DNA from: Moraxellaceae bacterium
Lineage (GTDB): Bacteria > Pseudomonadota > Gammaproteobacteria > Pseudomonadales > Moraxellaceae
NCBI GenBank assembly: GCA_024234595.1
Contig: JACKNZ010000008.1
Coordinates: 1-64,000, forward strand
Length of the DNA: 64,000 nucleotides
Direction: 5' to 3'
Each line of letters opens with the position of its first letter. Position 1 is the stretch's first letter. A program made the translations under genes and the position numbers. Positions 45,940 through 54,652 of this stretch are shown one piece after another. The notes beneath the pieces were generated by a model, which saw only the letters and a list, made by a program, of their open reading frames with translations, made no database searches and was not told where the DNA came from.

Positions 45940-47004
45940 ATGTCCCCGTTAAAAAATGACCGTTTTTTGCGTGCCTTATTACGTCAACCAGTCGATGTCA
46001 CTCCTGTATGGATGATGCGTCAAGCAGGACGTTATTTGCCCGAATACCGTGCTACGCGCCAACAAGCAGGCGATTTTATGTCGTTATGCAAAAATCCACA
46101 GTTAGCCTGTGAGGTCACTTTACAGCCCTTGGAGCGTTATCCTTTAGATGCAGCAATTTTGTTTTCGGATATTTTAACTATTCCTGATGCAATGGGTTTA
46201 GGTTTGTATTTTGAAACAGGCGAAGGCCCTCGTTTTAAAAAAACCGTTAAAACTGAATTGGATGTATTGGCTTTGCCGATTCCTAATCCCGAAACAGATT
46301 TAGATTATGTGGTTAATGCCGTTAAAACCATTCGTAGTGCGCTTAATGGTCGTGTGCCGTTAATTGGTTTTTCGGGCAGTCCGTGGACATTGGCTACCTA
46401 TATGATTGAAGGTGGTTCAAGCCGTGATTTTCGTGCCGCTAAAAACATGATGTATCAACAACCCGAAGTGTTGCATATGTTGTTAGATAAATTGGCGTTG
46501 TCGATTATTGATTATTTAAATGCGCAAATTCGAGCAGGTGCGCAAGCGGTACAAATTTTTGATAGTTGGGGGGGGGCATTATCGGCAGCAGCTTATCAAG
46601 AGTTTTCTTTAGCTTATATGCAAAAAATTGTTGATGGTTTGATTAAAGAGCATGATGGTCGCCAAGTGCCTGTGATTTTATTTACTAAAGGCGGTGGTTT
46701 GTGGCTTGAAAGTATGGCGCAAACGGGCGCACAGGCATTGGGATTAGATTGGACAGTCGATATTGGCGTGGCACGTCAGCGTGTAGGCAGCAAAGTTGCC
46801 TTGCAAGGCAATATGGATCCTTCGGTGTTATATGGCAGCCCACAACGTATTCGAGAAGAAGTGGCACAGATTTTAGCGAGTTTTGGTCATGGTGCAGGTC
46901 ATGTGATGAATCTTGGACATGGTATTGACCAATTTACCAATCCTGAACATGCGGGGGCGTTTATTGAGGCAGTACATGAGTTAAGTGCTAAGTACCATCA
47001 GTAG
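45940..47004 (+). CDS. hemE: Uroporphyrinogen decarboxylase
   Basis: HemE removes the four acetate carboxyls of uroporphyrinogen III to give coproporphyrinogen III in heme synthesis. The 354-residue product has the N-terminal PVWMMRQAGRYLPEYR (catalytic Arg region), SDILTIPDAMG with the essential Asp, GFSGSPWTLATYMIEGG and FDSWGGALS. The length equals the E. coli enzyme. The ATG at 45940 with GGAA upstream is preferred over an in-frame TTG at 45928. A run of nine G encodes the WGG of FDSWGG. A hairpin shared with rimO follows. Confidence 0.96.
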   Translation: MSPLKNDRFLRALLRQPVDVTPVWMMRQAGRYLPEYRATRQQAGDFMSLCKNPQLACEVTLQPLERYPLDAAILFSDILTIPDAMGLGLYFETGEGPRFKKTVKTELDVLALPIPNPETDLDYVVNAVKTIRSALNGRVPLIGFSGSPWTLATYMIEGGSSRDFRAAKNMMYQQPEVLHMLLDKLALSIIDYLNAQIRAGAQAVQIFDSWGGALSAAAYQEFSLAYMQKIVDGLIKEHDGRQVPVILFTKGGGLWLESMAQTGAQALGLDWTVDIGVARQRVGSKVALQGNMDPSVLYGSPQRIREEVAQILASFGHGAGHVMNLGHGIDQFTNPEHAGAFIEAVHELSAKYHQ

Positions 47005-47013
47005 GCTAATCAA

Positions 47014-47040
47014 TAATCCTCTCCTAATGGGAGAGGATTA
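47014..47040. terminator. Hairpin between convergent hemE and rimO (CCCTCTCC family, copy D)
   Basis: TAATCCTCTCC (47014-47024) pairs perfectly with GGAGAGGATTA (47030-47040) around TAATG. The core is the same as in the four other CCTCTCC hairpins of the window, but the stem is extended by TAA. It lies in the 47-base gap between two convergent stop codons, so it probably serves both as terminator or mRNA end. Confidence 0.65.
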
Positions 47041-47051
47041 TCCAAAAAGAC

Positions 47052-48386
47052 TCAAACTAACTCAGCATACAAGTCATAATCATCGGCATCAATAATCGTG
47101 ACAGTGGCAAAATCACCAATTTTTAAATCGGCTGCGCCTTCGCCTTCAATATACACATTGCCATCAATTTCGGGCGCATCTGCTGCGGAACGAGCAATAG
47201 CAACCCCTTCTTCTTGGTCAATGTCATCAATTAACACTTGCATGGTTTTGCCAATTTTTAATTGTAAACGTTGAGCAGAAATTTCTTGTTGAACTTCCAT
47301 AAAACGCTGCCAACGTGCTTCTTTAACGTCTTCTGGAATGGGGTCTGGCAATTCATTAGCCGCTGCACCATCAACAGGTGAGTATTTAAAACAGCCAACA
47401 CGATCCAATTGTGCTTCGCGTAACCAGTTTAATAACTCTTCAAATTCTTCTTCGGTTTCACTAGGAAAGCCAACAATAAAAGTAGAACGTAATACTAAAT
47501 CGGGGCAAATTTTGCGCCATTGTTTAATGCGTTCGAGGGTGTTTTCGCTGTGAGCAGGACGTTTCATTAATTTAAGAATACGTGGGCTGGCGTGTTGGAA
47601 GGGAATATCCAAATAGGGCAAAATTTTGCCTTCAGCCATTAACGGAATGACGTTATCAACGTGTGGATATGGATAAACATAATGCAAACGTACCCAAGCA
47701 CCTAAGGTTGACATGGCTTCACACAATTCTTGCATACGTGTTTTTAACGGTTGGCCATTCCAAAAATCGAGTTTGTATTTTAAATCTACACCATAAGCAG
47801 AGGTATCTTGCGAAATGACCAATAATTCTTTTACGCCTGATTTAACCAAGTTTTGTGCTTCGGCCATCACCGAACCAATCGGGCGAGACACTAAATCACC
47901 ACGCATAGACGGAATAATACAGAAGGTACAACGATGGTTGCAGCCTTCAGAAATTTTGACATACGCATAATGCTTAGGGGTGAGTTTGATGCCTTGTGCA
48001 GGCACTAAATCAATAAACGGATTATGATCTTTTTTGGGCGGTAAATATTGATGCACACTGTCCATCACTTCTTCATAGGCGTGGGGGCCCGTCACTTTTA
48101 ACACGCTTGGGTGTACGTCACGAATTTGGCCTTCTTTGATGCCTAAACAACCAGTGACAATGACTTTGCCGTTTTCGGCTAAAGCCTCACCAATCGCATC
48201 TAAGGACTCTTGTACCGCAGACTCAATAAAGCCACAGGTATTCACCACCACTAAATCAGCCCCGTTATAATCGGGCGAAATTTGATAACCTTCGGCACGT
48301 AATTGCGTCAAAATGCGCTCAGAATCGACCAAATTTTTAGGGCAACCTAAAGACACAAAACCTACTTTGGGTTGTTGAACAGACAT
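47052..48386 (-). CDS. rimO: Ribosomal protein S12 methylthiotransferase
   Basis: RimO is a radical-SAM enzyme that methylthiolates an Asp of ribosomal protein S12. The 444 residues have the N-terminal UPF0004 domain with cluster cysteines in SLGCPKNLVDSE, VNTCGFI and VTGCLG, the radical-SAM motif CNHRCTFC followed by IIPSMRGDLVSRP, and a C-terminal TRAM domain. RimO rather than MiaB is chosen from SLGCPKNLVDSE and IPSMRG. Length is close to the E. coli protein (441). It is convergent with hemE. Confidence 0.95.
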   Translation of the reverse strand: MSVQQPKVGFVSLGCPKNLVDSERILTQLRAEGYQISPDYNGADLVVVNTCGFIESAVQESLDAIGEALAENGKVIVTGCLGIKEGQIRDVHPSVLKVTGPHAYEEVMDSVHQYLPPKKDHNPFIDLVPAQGIKLTPKHYAYVKISEGCNHRCTFCIIPSMRGDLVSRPIGSVMAEAQNLVKSGVKELLVISQDTSAYGVDLKYKLDFWNGQPLKTRMQELCEAMSTLGAWVRLHYVYPYPHVDNVIPLMAEGKILPYLDIPFQHASPRILKLMKRPAHSENTLERIKQWRKICPDLVLRSTFIVGFPSETEEEFEELLNWLREAQLDRVGCFKYSPVDGAAANELPDPIPEDVKEARWQRFMEVQQEISAQRLQLKIGKTMQVLIDDIDQEEGVAIARSAADAPEIDGNVYIEGEGAADLKIGDFATVTIIDADDYDLYAELV

Positions 48387-48557
48387 GAGCGCACTCCGAA
48401 ATAAGAAAAACGGTAAAAGCTAAAATGGCGGCTATTGTACCTGTTATTAAGTCAATGCGTGCATCAAAAAGCGAAAAGTGATTGACCTCGGCGTTTAATT
48501 TGTTAAGGTCAAAAAACTGATGGTGTATTTGCTAAGTGATAATTAATGGAGATTGGT

Positions 48558-49145
48558 ATGCCTAGTCTAATTACCTTGATATTTTTGGGTTTAATAGGGT
48601 TTTATGCCGTCACGGTCTATAACAGTTTAATTGCTTTGCGCAATCATTTTAAAAATGCCTTTGCTCAAATTGATGTGCAATTACAACGCCGTTATGAGTT
48701 GATTCCTAATTTAGTCGAAGCGGTCAAAGCCTATCTCAGCCACGAAAAAGACACCTTGACGCAAGTGATTAACGCCCGAAATCAAGCCGCATCGGCTGAA
48801 CAGTTAGTGGCTAAACAGGTGGATAATACATCAGCAATGACGCAATTATCACAAGCCGAAGGGGTGTTGAGTGCAGCCTTGGGAAAATTGATGGTGTTGT
48901 CTGAGGCTTATCCCGATATTAAAGCCAATAACACTATTCAAAATTTGATGGAAGAACTCAAAAGCACCGAAAATAGAGTCAGTTTTGCTCGCCAAGCCTT
49001 TAATGATGCGGTAATGATTTATAACATTGAGCGCGAAAAGTTTCCTAATAACATTGTGGCTAACTTTACTAACTTTCAACAGGCACAACAGTTAGAAATA
49101 CCCAATATTGCAGCCAAAGAGCCAGTTAAAATTAGTTTTAATTAG
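48558..49145 (+). CDS. lemA: LemA family membrane protein
   Basis: A 195-residue protein with one N-terminal transmembrane helix (LITLIFLGLIGFYAVTVYN) and the long helical LemA domain: FAQIDVQLQRRYELIPNLVEAVKAY, then ENRVSFARQAFNDAVMIYN and FPNNIVA. LemA proteins are found in many bacteria beside a membrane zinc protease and are thought to act in envelope homeostasis. The ATG at 48558 has GGAG six bases upstream; an ATG at 48546 lies before that site. An inverted TTGACC/GGTCAA pair is found upstream (48482-48512). The M48 peptidase gene follows after 130 bases. Confidence 0.92.
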   Translation: MPSLITLIFLGLIGFYAVTVYNSLIALRNHFKNAFAQIDVQLQRRYELIPNLVEAVKAYLSHEKDTLTQVINARNQAASAEQLVAKQVDNTSAMTQLSQAEGVLSAALGKLMVLSEAYPDIKANNTIQNLMEELKSTENRVSFARQAFNDAVMIYNIEREKFPNNIVANFTNFQQAQQLEIPNIAAKEPVKISFN

Positions 49146-49275
49146 CATGGTAGCTCGTGTGCAGTGCAACGTAACACGGGATGTATAGACCTGTTTTGTT
49201 TGGTGAATAAATCCTGTATTACGCGATGCTGCATACAGGCTACTTATAATGGCGTGAGGGTTTTAGGAGAGTAGC

Positions 49276-51222
49276 GTGGATTTTTTTAGTCGCCAAATGA
49301 CAGCCAAACGCACTAGCTCGCGTTTGGTGCTGTATTTTTTGTTGGCGATAGCCATTATTTTCGGTGGTGTGAATGTCGTGTTGTATGGGGTGGCAATACT
49401 CACTACCCACGATACAGGTCAAGGCAGTTGGTTGTGGCACGATTGGTCATCTCAGGCTTTATTAGGAACATTATGGCTAGTGGCAGGAGGCAGTTTATTA
49501 GAATGGTTTTTATTGCGTGAAGGTGGACAAGCCATTGCCAAGATGTTGCAAGCGCAACAGGTAGATTTTGCTACCCAAGACCCTGCGCATCGTCAATTTA
49601 TTAATGTCTGTGAAGAAATGGCAATCGCCTCGGGAGTCCCGATGCCGCGTTTGTATGTGTTGTCGCAAGAAAAAACCATTAACGCTTTTGTGGCAGGCTA
49701 CCATGTGCAAGATAGCGTGTTGGTAGTTACCCAAGGTGCAGTACAGTATTTATCGCGTGATGAGTTACAAGCAGTCGTTGGTCATGAATATAGCCATATT
49801 CTAAATGGCGATATGCGTTTAAATACCTATATGGTGTCGTTGTTGGCTGGCTTATCCGCCGTAGGGCAAATGGGTGACTTTTTAATGCGCTCACCAACAG
49901 GCAATCATTCCAAGCACAAAAGCGTGACTCCTTTTTGGCCTTTAGGCTTGGGGCTGTGGCTGGTGGGTTATGTCGGCTTAGTGCTTGGACGTTTAATTAA
50001 GGCGGCTATATCGCGTGAGCGAGAAAATCTAGCCGATGCCAGCAGTGTTCAGTTTACGCGTAACCCCGATGCACTGGCAGGGGCATTATATAAAATAGGG
50101 CAATTTGGCTCGTTTTTAGGCTCTTGGCATGCCGAGCAAATGAGTCATATGTGTTTTGCTAATAGCCTTGCGATGAGTGAGTGGTTTGCCAGCCATCCGC
50201 CCTTAGAGCAGCGCATTAACGCTATCTCGCCTAGTTTTTTAACTCGCATTAAATATCAAACGCGTGATACTCATAAAGAAGTGCAATCTGCTTCTTCTCA
50301 ATCATCAAACTTAGTTGTTAACAGCCCACATTTTTCATCATTCTCTTCTTCCCAAAAAATCAGCGAGTCAGTCGTTGGGCAAACAACAGAATATATTAAC
50401 GATGAAGTGGTGTTTAATTTGGATATGCCATTGAGCGACACGGTTGGAGAGTTGCGGTGGACAGACTTATTGTCAGCACAGTATTTATATCGCTCTTTGT
50501 CAGTAGAGGTGTCGCGTGCTTTACAAACAAGCGCAGGGGCAAAGACGGTTTTGTTTGCCTTGTTAGCAAATGAGCAACAAGCGTCTGAACAAATAATACG
50601 AGATTTTTTTGCTCAGCAAGCCAGTATGGTGCGTTGGGTGATGCAATTACAAAAGCATTTGGCGAGTAGTGATAATCGTTTGGCCTTGCCAATGGTAGAG
50701 TTGGCTATTCCACGTTTGCAGCAACTAACAACTGATGAGCAGCAACAGTTTTTAGTGGAGTTGCGGCGGTTTGCTTGGCTTAATCACCACTTGTCGGTAT
50801 TTGAGTTTGCCTTATTAAAATTGATTGAACAGGCTTTGTATCCTGCCAAAGTTATTTTTAGACAGCAGGCACTCGGCCATTTTGTCCCCCAATGTGCGCA
50901 ACTTGTAGCCACTTTATTGCATTACAGTGCGCATCATGCTTCTGACTATGAGCGGTATTATCGTCAAGTATTATCGTCTGTCTTTTTAGAGCGTATTCCA
51001 ACTATGCCAACATCGGCACAATGTACTTTGCAGGCATTGGATAAAGTTTTTATCCAGTTTGCTTATATGAATGCAGAGGCCAAAAAGCAGTTAATTAACC
51101 TAGCGGCAAAAACAATACAAAGTGATGGTGTGTTACATCGTTCTGAATATGAGCTGGTTAGAGTGTTGGCGGCTGTCTTGGCCTGTCCTATGCCGTTGTT
51201 GGATGGTGTCATAAAAACGTAA
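49276..51222 (+). CDS. M48 family membrane metallopeptidase with TerB-like C-terminal region
   Basis: A 648-residue HtpX-like protease. Two membrane helices (about residues 17-43 and 58-80) precede the peptidase domain, which has HEYSH at H170/E171/H174 and the third zinc ligand Glu in SRERENLADASS. Two further helices flank QMGDFL and GLWLVGYVGLVLG. After about residue 335 comes a long Gln/Ser-rich and then helical region absent from plain HtpX. The last 60 residues (KKQLINLAAKTIQSDGVLHR) resemble a TerB domain. Pairing with lemA is common. The GTG start is supported by AGGAGAG. It may clear damaged membrane proteins; this is inference from the family. Confidence 0.88.
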   Translation: MDFFSRQMTAKRTSSRLVLYFLLAIAIIFGGVNVVLYGVAILTTHDTGQGSWLWHDWSSQALLGTLWLVAGGSLLEWFLLREGGQAIAKMLQAQQVDFATQDPAHRQFINVCEEMAIASGVPMPRLYVLSQEKTINAFVAGYHVQDSVLVVTQGAVQYLSRDELQAVVGHEYSHILNGDMRLNTYMVSLLAGLSAVGQMGDFLMRSPTGNHSKHKSVTPFWPLGLGLWLVGYVGLVLGRLIKAAISRERENLADASSVQFTRNPDALAGALYKIGQFGSFLGSWHAEQMSHMCFANSLAMSEWFASHPPLEQRINAISPSFLTRIKYQTRDTHKEVQSASSQSSNLVVNSPHFSSFSSSQKISESVVGQTTEYINDEVVFNLDMPLSDTVGELRWTDLLSAQYLYRSLSVEVSRALQTSAGAKTVLFALLANEQQASEQIIRDFFAQQASMVRWVMQLQKHLASSDNRLALPMVELAIPRLQQLTTDEQQQFLVELRRFAWLNHHLSVFEFALLKLIEQALYPAKVIFRQQALGHFVPQCAQLVATLLHYSAHHASDYERYYRQVLSSVFLERIPTMPTSAQCTLQALDKVFIQFAYMNAEAKKQLINLAAKTIQSDGVLHRSEYELVRVLAAVLACPMPLLDGVIKT

Positions 51223-51229
51223 ACTTTGC

Positions 51230-51258
51230 TTGCAGCCAAGCAAAAAAGCGTGTCTAAT
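51230..51258 (+). promoter_or_regulatory. Candidate promoter of the cold-shock gene
   Basis: TTGCAG (51230-51235), a 17-base spacer and TCTAAT (51253-51258). It predicts a leader of about 145 bases, similar to the long leaders of cspA genes. A TTTGCTTG/CAAGCAAA palindrome (51225-51244) overlaps the -35 box and may be the transcript end of the M48 gene or an operator. Confidence 0.4.
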
Positions 51259-51411
51259 CGTGCTGTCCGTGAAAGCTCCAACTGTGTCACCTGATGTTCG
51301 CTGATGTTTGGCCGTTGTTGTACAAGAAGTCTAAGACTTCAAACGTGTGTAGCGGCCTCGGTACGCGCCAAATTAAGCGTGCTTTTTTTAGTAACACAAG
51401 TGAGATAGATT

Positions 51412-51624
51412 ATGTCTAATCGTGAACAAGGTACCGTTAAGTGGTTTAACGATTCTAAAGGTTTTGGTTTTATTCAACGTCAAGCTGGCGAAGATGTGTT
51501 TGTACACTTCCGCGCTATTTTAGGCGATGGCCACCGTTCTTTACGTGACGGCCAAAAAGTTGAATTTACGGTTGTTAAAGGCCAAAAAGGCTTTCAAGCC
51601 GAAGAAGTTCGCGCTATTGACTAA
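51412..51624 (+). CDS. Cold-shock domain protein (CspA family)
   Basis: A 70-residue single cold-shock domain. GTVKWFNDSKGFGFI contains RNP1 (KGFGFI) and VFVHF is RNP2, the single-stranded nucleic-acid binding surfaces. Such proteins melt RNA structures as chaperones, some cold-induced and others constitutive. Which paralog this is cannot be told from sequence. The start follows GTGAGATAG. The long leader fits post-transcriptional control. Downstream the mRNA carries a 37-base miniature of the palindromic repeat and then a terminator. Confidence 0.95.
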   Translation: MSNREQGTVKWFNDSKGFGFIQRQAGEDVFVHFRAILGDGHRSLRDGQKVEFTVVKGQKGFQAEEVRAID

Positions 51625-51630
51625 TTGAAC

Positions 51631-51667
51631 GAACTTACGCATTGCACCGCAATAACCGCGTAAGTTC
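51631..51667 (+). repeat. Miniature of the palindromic element in the cold-shock gene 3' region
   Basis: GAACTTACGC (51631-51640) pairs with GCGTAAGTTC (51658-51667); ATTGC and GCAAT form an inner stem around ACC, with AACC bulged out. Relative to the full copies the middle 60 bases are gone, and G-to-A on one arm is matched by C-to-T on the other. The right arm keeps ATAACCGCGTAAGT of the full elements. It starts seven bases after the stop codon. Confidence 0.75.
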
Positions 51668-51686
51668 ATAAAAGTCAAGCAGCTGC

Positions 51687-51718
51687 AAAAAACGACTCCT
51701 AGTGAGTCGTTTTTTTTT
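51687..51718 (+). terminator. Intrinsic terminator after the cold-shock gene
   Basis: AAAAAACGACTC (51687-51698) pairs with GAGTCGTTTTTT (51704-51715) around CTAGT; a run of nine T follows the stem. Confidence 0.93.
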
Positions 51719-51784
51719 GATTAAAATTTATGTCCTAAATTCACAGTGCTTTAATACTTGTTGTTGCATTATGCTGCAAGTAAT

Positions 51785-51804
51785 CCCTCTCCTGCGGGAG
51801 AGGG
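51785..51804. repeat. CCCTCTCC-family intergenic hairpin, copy E
   Basis: CCCTCTCC (51785-51792) pairs with GGAGAGGG (51797-51804) around TGCG. It lies 40 bases before the acetoacetate-decarboxylase-like gene and after the terminator of the cold-shock gene. Confidence 0.7.
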
Positions 51805-51844
51805 TAAGCTCGCCATTAACAGCTCTTAGCACTGAGACACACTA

Positions 51845-52507
51845 ATGACTAACAAAATCGCACCTGCCCCGTGGCATTTAACAGGACAAGGCTATGTGTT
51901 GGCGGTGTATTTGCCAACACGGTTTTTAGACCAACACAGTTTTATACCAGCGCATTTACAAAACAGCAGACGCGGACGTATAGCTTATATTATTTTTGCC
52001 GATTATCAGCAGTCTGATGTAGGTGCATATTACGAGTTGTTGTATATCGGTGGCAGTCTAGCATTTGGTGAACAGCGACATCATTCTATTTCAAAAATCT
52101 ATGTCTCTAGCCAAGACTCTATTGATAATGGCCAAAAAAATTGGGGCATTCCCAAAGAAATGGCACAATTTAAGGTCAGTTACGGTGCAAATAATCAAGA
52201 TAGCATTTCTTTAACCACGCCCACGGGTGACATAATAGCCCAACTTCATTTTAGTCATCATTTGCTGCGTTTTCCTGTGAGCACTAAACTTGCGCCAACA
52301 CGGTTAATTACCTTAGCGCAAGATTGGCATAACACTCGCTTTTTCTTTGCACCACAAGCCAATGGCCATTTAAAACCTGCATTACTCAAAGATTGTTACA
52401 TCAATAGCCAATATTTTCCTGATATTGCCCAAGGTCGGGTAGTGGCTTGTTTTAAGGTCACGGACTTTAGTCTGATTTTTCCTGTCCCAAAAACACAAGT
52501 ACTTTAG
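51845..52507 (+). CDS. Acetoacetate decarboxylase family protein
   Basis: A 220-residue protein of the ADC-like fold. APAPWHLTGQGYVLAVYLP at the N-terminus, YYELLYIGGSLAF, SISKIYVSSQDSIDNGQ and NWGIPKEMAQF (with Lys104 at the place of the Schiff-base lysine) are family blocks. Related uncharacterised proteins are found in many proteobacteria. Whether it decarboxylates acetoacetate is unknown, because ADC-like proteins also include aldolases and dehydratases. It is 74 bases before an alpha/beta hydrolase on the same strand; a functional link is possible but unproven. Confidence 0.78.
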   Translation: MTNKIAPAPWHLTGQGYVLAVYLPTRFLDQHSFIPAHLQNSRRGRIAYIIFADYQQSDVGAYYELLYIGGSLAFGEQRHHSISKIYVSSQDSIDNGQKNWGIPKEMAQFKVSYGANNQDSISLTTPTGDIIAQLHFSHHLLRFPVSTKLAPTRLITLAQDWHNTRFFFAPQANGHLKPALLKDCYINSQYFPDIAQGRVVACFKVTDFSLIFPVPKTQVL

Positions 52508-52581
52508 TCATAACTTCTTGACCTTAAAAAGAGTATCTTAGTATAAATTGGTACTAGAGTGCTATTTGGAGAGATTAAAAG

Positions 52582-53463
52582 ATGATAGCTACCGCATTAC
52601 AACAAACAAAACACTTTTTAGGGATTGGTGATATTTCGGCGCAAAAACTTAAAGCGCGTTATAGCCAAGACGCTTATTATGTAGTAGTGCAAGGGATTGA
52701 AGTTAGAATCAAAGAAAGTGGTCAAGGTGAACCTTTATTGTTGTTACATGGCTTTTCGTCTTCGGCAGATACATGGGACGGCTGGCGAAAAGAGCTAAGT
52801 GACCAATTTAGAGTCATAGCGATAGATGTGCCACCCTTTGCTATTACAGGCCCATTGTTACAAACTAAAACAACCCCTGATGTAGTGGTGCATTTTATTA
52901 ATGCAGTGGCCGAAAAAATCGGTTTAACCCGTTTTAATTTGGCAGGTAACTCTTTGGGGGGCTATTTGTCATGGAATTATGCTTTGCATTATCCTACCAA
53001 AGTCAAAAAAATGATTTTGATTGATAGTGCAGGTTATGCCAAAGTTGCGCCATTGCCTGTGGTCTTAATGCGAGGTAAGGGCATAAGGCATTTAACTAAA
53101 CACATTGCGCCATTGCCCTTTATTATCCACAGCATTCGTACAGCCTATGCCGATAGCAGTCGTATTCCTAAAGGAACAATACGCCGTTATCAAGATTTAT
53201 TGCGTAGAGAAGGGACACGAGCGGCAATCGCTGATATGATGCGCGGTATGTCTGCTGACCCTGCACTGATTAAATCAATTAAAGTACCTACCTTAATTAT
53301 GTGGGGCGCAAAAGACACATGGATTCCGCCACAACATGGCCAGTGTTTCCAACGCGATATTGCTCACTCCAAGTTAATTACTTATGATGATTTGGGGCAT
53401 ATCCCAATGGAAGAAGACCCACAACGAACGGCAGCCGATGCCAGACATTTTTTGACAAGATGA
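52582..53463 (+). CDS. Alpha/beta hydrolase
   Basis: A 293-residue alpha/beta hydrolase. The oxyanion region is LLLLHGFSSSADTW, the nucleophile is Ser124 in GNSLGG, the acid is the Asp in GAKDTWIPP and the His is in DDLGHIPMEEDP. The substrate cannot be predicted; carboxylesters and carbon-carbon bonds are typical for this group. There is no signal peptide. GGAGAG lies ten bases before the ATG. It overlaps the helicase gene by four bases (ATGA). Confidence 0.88.
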   Translation: MIATALQQTKHFLGIGDISAQKLKARYSQDAYYVVVQGIEVRIKESGQGEPLLLLHGFSSSADTWDGWRKELSDQFRVIAIDVPPFAITGPLLQTKTTPDVVVHFINAVAEKIGLTRFNLAGNSLGGYLSWNYALHYPTKVKKMILIDSAGYAKVAPLPVVLMRGKGIRHLTKHIAPLPFIIHSIRTAYADSSRIPKGTIRRYQDLLRREGTRAAIADMMRGMSADPALIKSIKVPTLIMWGAKDTWIPPQHGQCFQRDIAHSKLITYDDLGHIPMEEDPQRTAADARHFLTR

Positions 53464-54635
53464 CCGACACATTACCTACTTTTGAACAATTCAAATTAAG
53501 CCCGTTATTACAACGGGCAATCGCCGACTTAGGCTTTACCCATACCACGCCCATTCAAGCGCAAGTATTGCATTTTACGCTTGCAGGCCACGATGCCATT
53601 GGCCGCGCCCAAACAGGCACAGGCAAAACAGCCGCGTTTTTAATTACCCTAATTAACGATTTACTCAATAAAGCCCCTGCCCAAGAGCGTTATTTGGGTG
53701 AAACTCGCGCTTTGGTCTTAGCTCCTACACGTGAACTGGCCTTGCAAATTGCCCAAGATGCCCAGCAACTCACCAAGTATTGCAATTTACGCATTGTGAG
53801 TTTGGTTGGCGGTATGGACTATGACAAGCAAAAACAGCAACTTTATAGCGATTATGTCGATATTGTGGTGGCAACGCCGGGCCGTTTAATGGATTTTGTT
53901 GACCAACAAGCCATTTATTTAGATATGTTAGAAGTGTTGGTGATAGATGAGGCTGACCGTCTGTTAGACATGGGCTTTATTCCAGCCATTAAACGGATTG
54001 TACGTTTTTGTCCGCCTAAGACTCATCGTCAAACCTTGTTTTTTTCGGCAACTTTTAATCAAGATGTGTTGAATTTGGCCGAGCAGTGGTTGTTTAATCC
54101 TGTTAAAGTCGAGATTGAGCCAGAGCAAGTCACCAACTCAACGGTTGAACAAGTGATTTATATTGTCAGTGCCGAGCAAAAATATGACTTGCTGTATAAC
54201 TTGGTGCAGTTAGATACCTTTGAACGCGTCATCGTATTTGCTAACCGCCGTGACCAAGTGCGCCGTTTGGCCGAAATGCTTAAACATCATCGAATTTCGT
54301 GTGGTGTGTTATCGGGTGAAGTGCCACAAGAAAAGCGCGTTAAAACCTTAGATAATTTTAAGTCAGGTAAAACCCGTGTGTTAGTAGCAACCGATGTTGC
54401 AGGCCGTGGTATTCATATTGATGATGTGAGTCATGTGATTAACTTTACCTTGCCCGAACAAGCTGATGATTATGTGCATCGTATTGGTCGTACAGGTCGA
54501 GGTGGGGCAACGGGCGTAAGCATTAGTTTTGCGTGTGAAGATGATGCTTTTTTAATTCCTAATTTAGAGGCCGCGATTGGTCGTAAATTAGAGTGTACTC
54601 ACCCACCGCAAGCCTTATTACAAAAAGTACGCTAA
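53460..54635 (+). CDS. rhlB: DEAD-box ATP-dependent RNA helicase, RhlB-like
   Basis: A 391-residue RNA helicase with motifs in order: Q motif (TPIQ), AQTGTGKT, PTRELA, TPGR, DEAD, SAT, RGIHIDD and HRIGRTGRGG. Length and the LMDFVDQQAIYLDMLEVLV region fit RhlB, the degradosome helicase. The C-terminus is short, without the RNA-binding extensions of RhlE or DbpA types, so RhlB is the best call, but other DEAD paralogs are not excluded. It is coupled to the alpha/beta hydrolase gene and ends 17 bases before the TonB-like gene. Confidence 0.82.
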   Translation: MTDTLPTFEQFKLSPLLQRAIADLGFTHTTPIQAQVLHFTLAGHDAIGRAQTGTGKTAAFLITLINDLLNKAPAQERYLGETRALVLAPTRELALQIAQDAQQLTKYCNLRIVSLVGGMDYDKQKQQLYSDYVDIVVATPGRLMDFVDQQAIYLDMLEVLVIDEADRLLDMGFIPAIKRIVRFCPPKTHRQTLFFSATFNQDVLNLAEQWLFNPVKVEIEPEQVTNSTVEQVIYIVSAEQKYDLLYNLVQLDTFERVIVFANRRDQVRRLAEMLKHHRISCGVLSGEVPQEKRVKTLDNFKSGKTRVLVATDVAGRGIHIDDVSHVINFTLPEQADDYVHRIGRTGRGGATGVSISFACEDDAFLIPNLEAAIGRKLECTHPPQALLQKVR

Positions 54636-54652
54636 TTAACAGGACGTTTATT

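Noticed and set aside
46567..46575. Run of nine G in hemE as a possible phase-variation tract
   Set aside because: It encodes the WGG of the conserved FDSWGG motif in an essential gene; on/off switching is implausible, so at most it is a sequencing risk site.
48482..48512. TTGACC...GGTCAA inverted repeat before lemA as an operator or promoter
   Set aside because: The half-sites are only 6 bp, the spacing is unusual and the expected -10 (TAAGGT) is poor; not enough to call a site.
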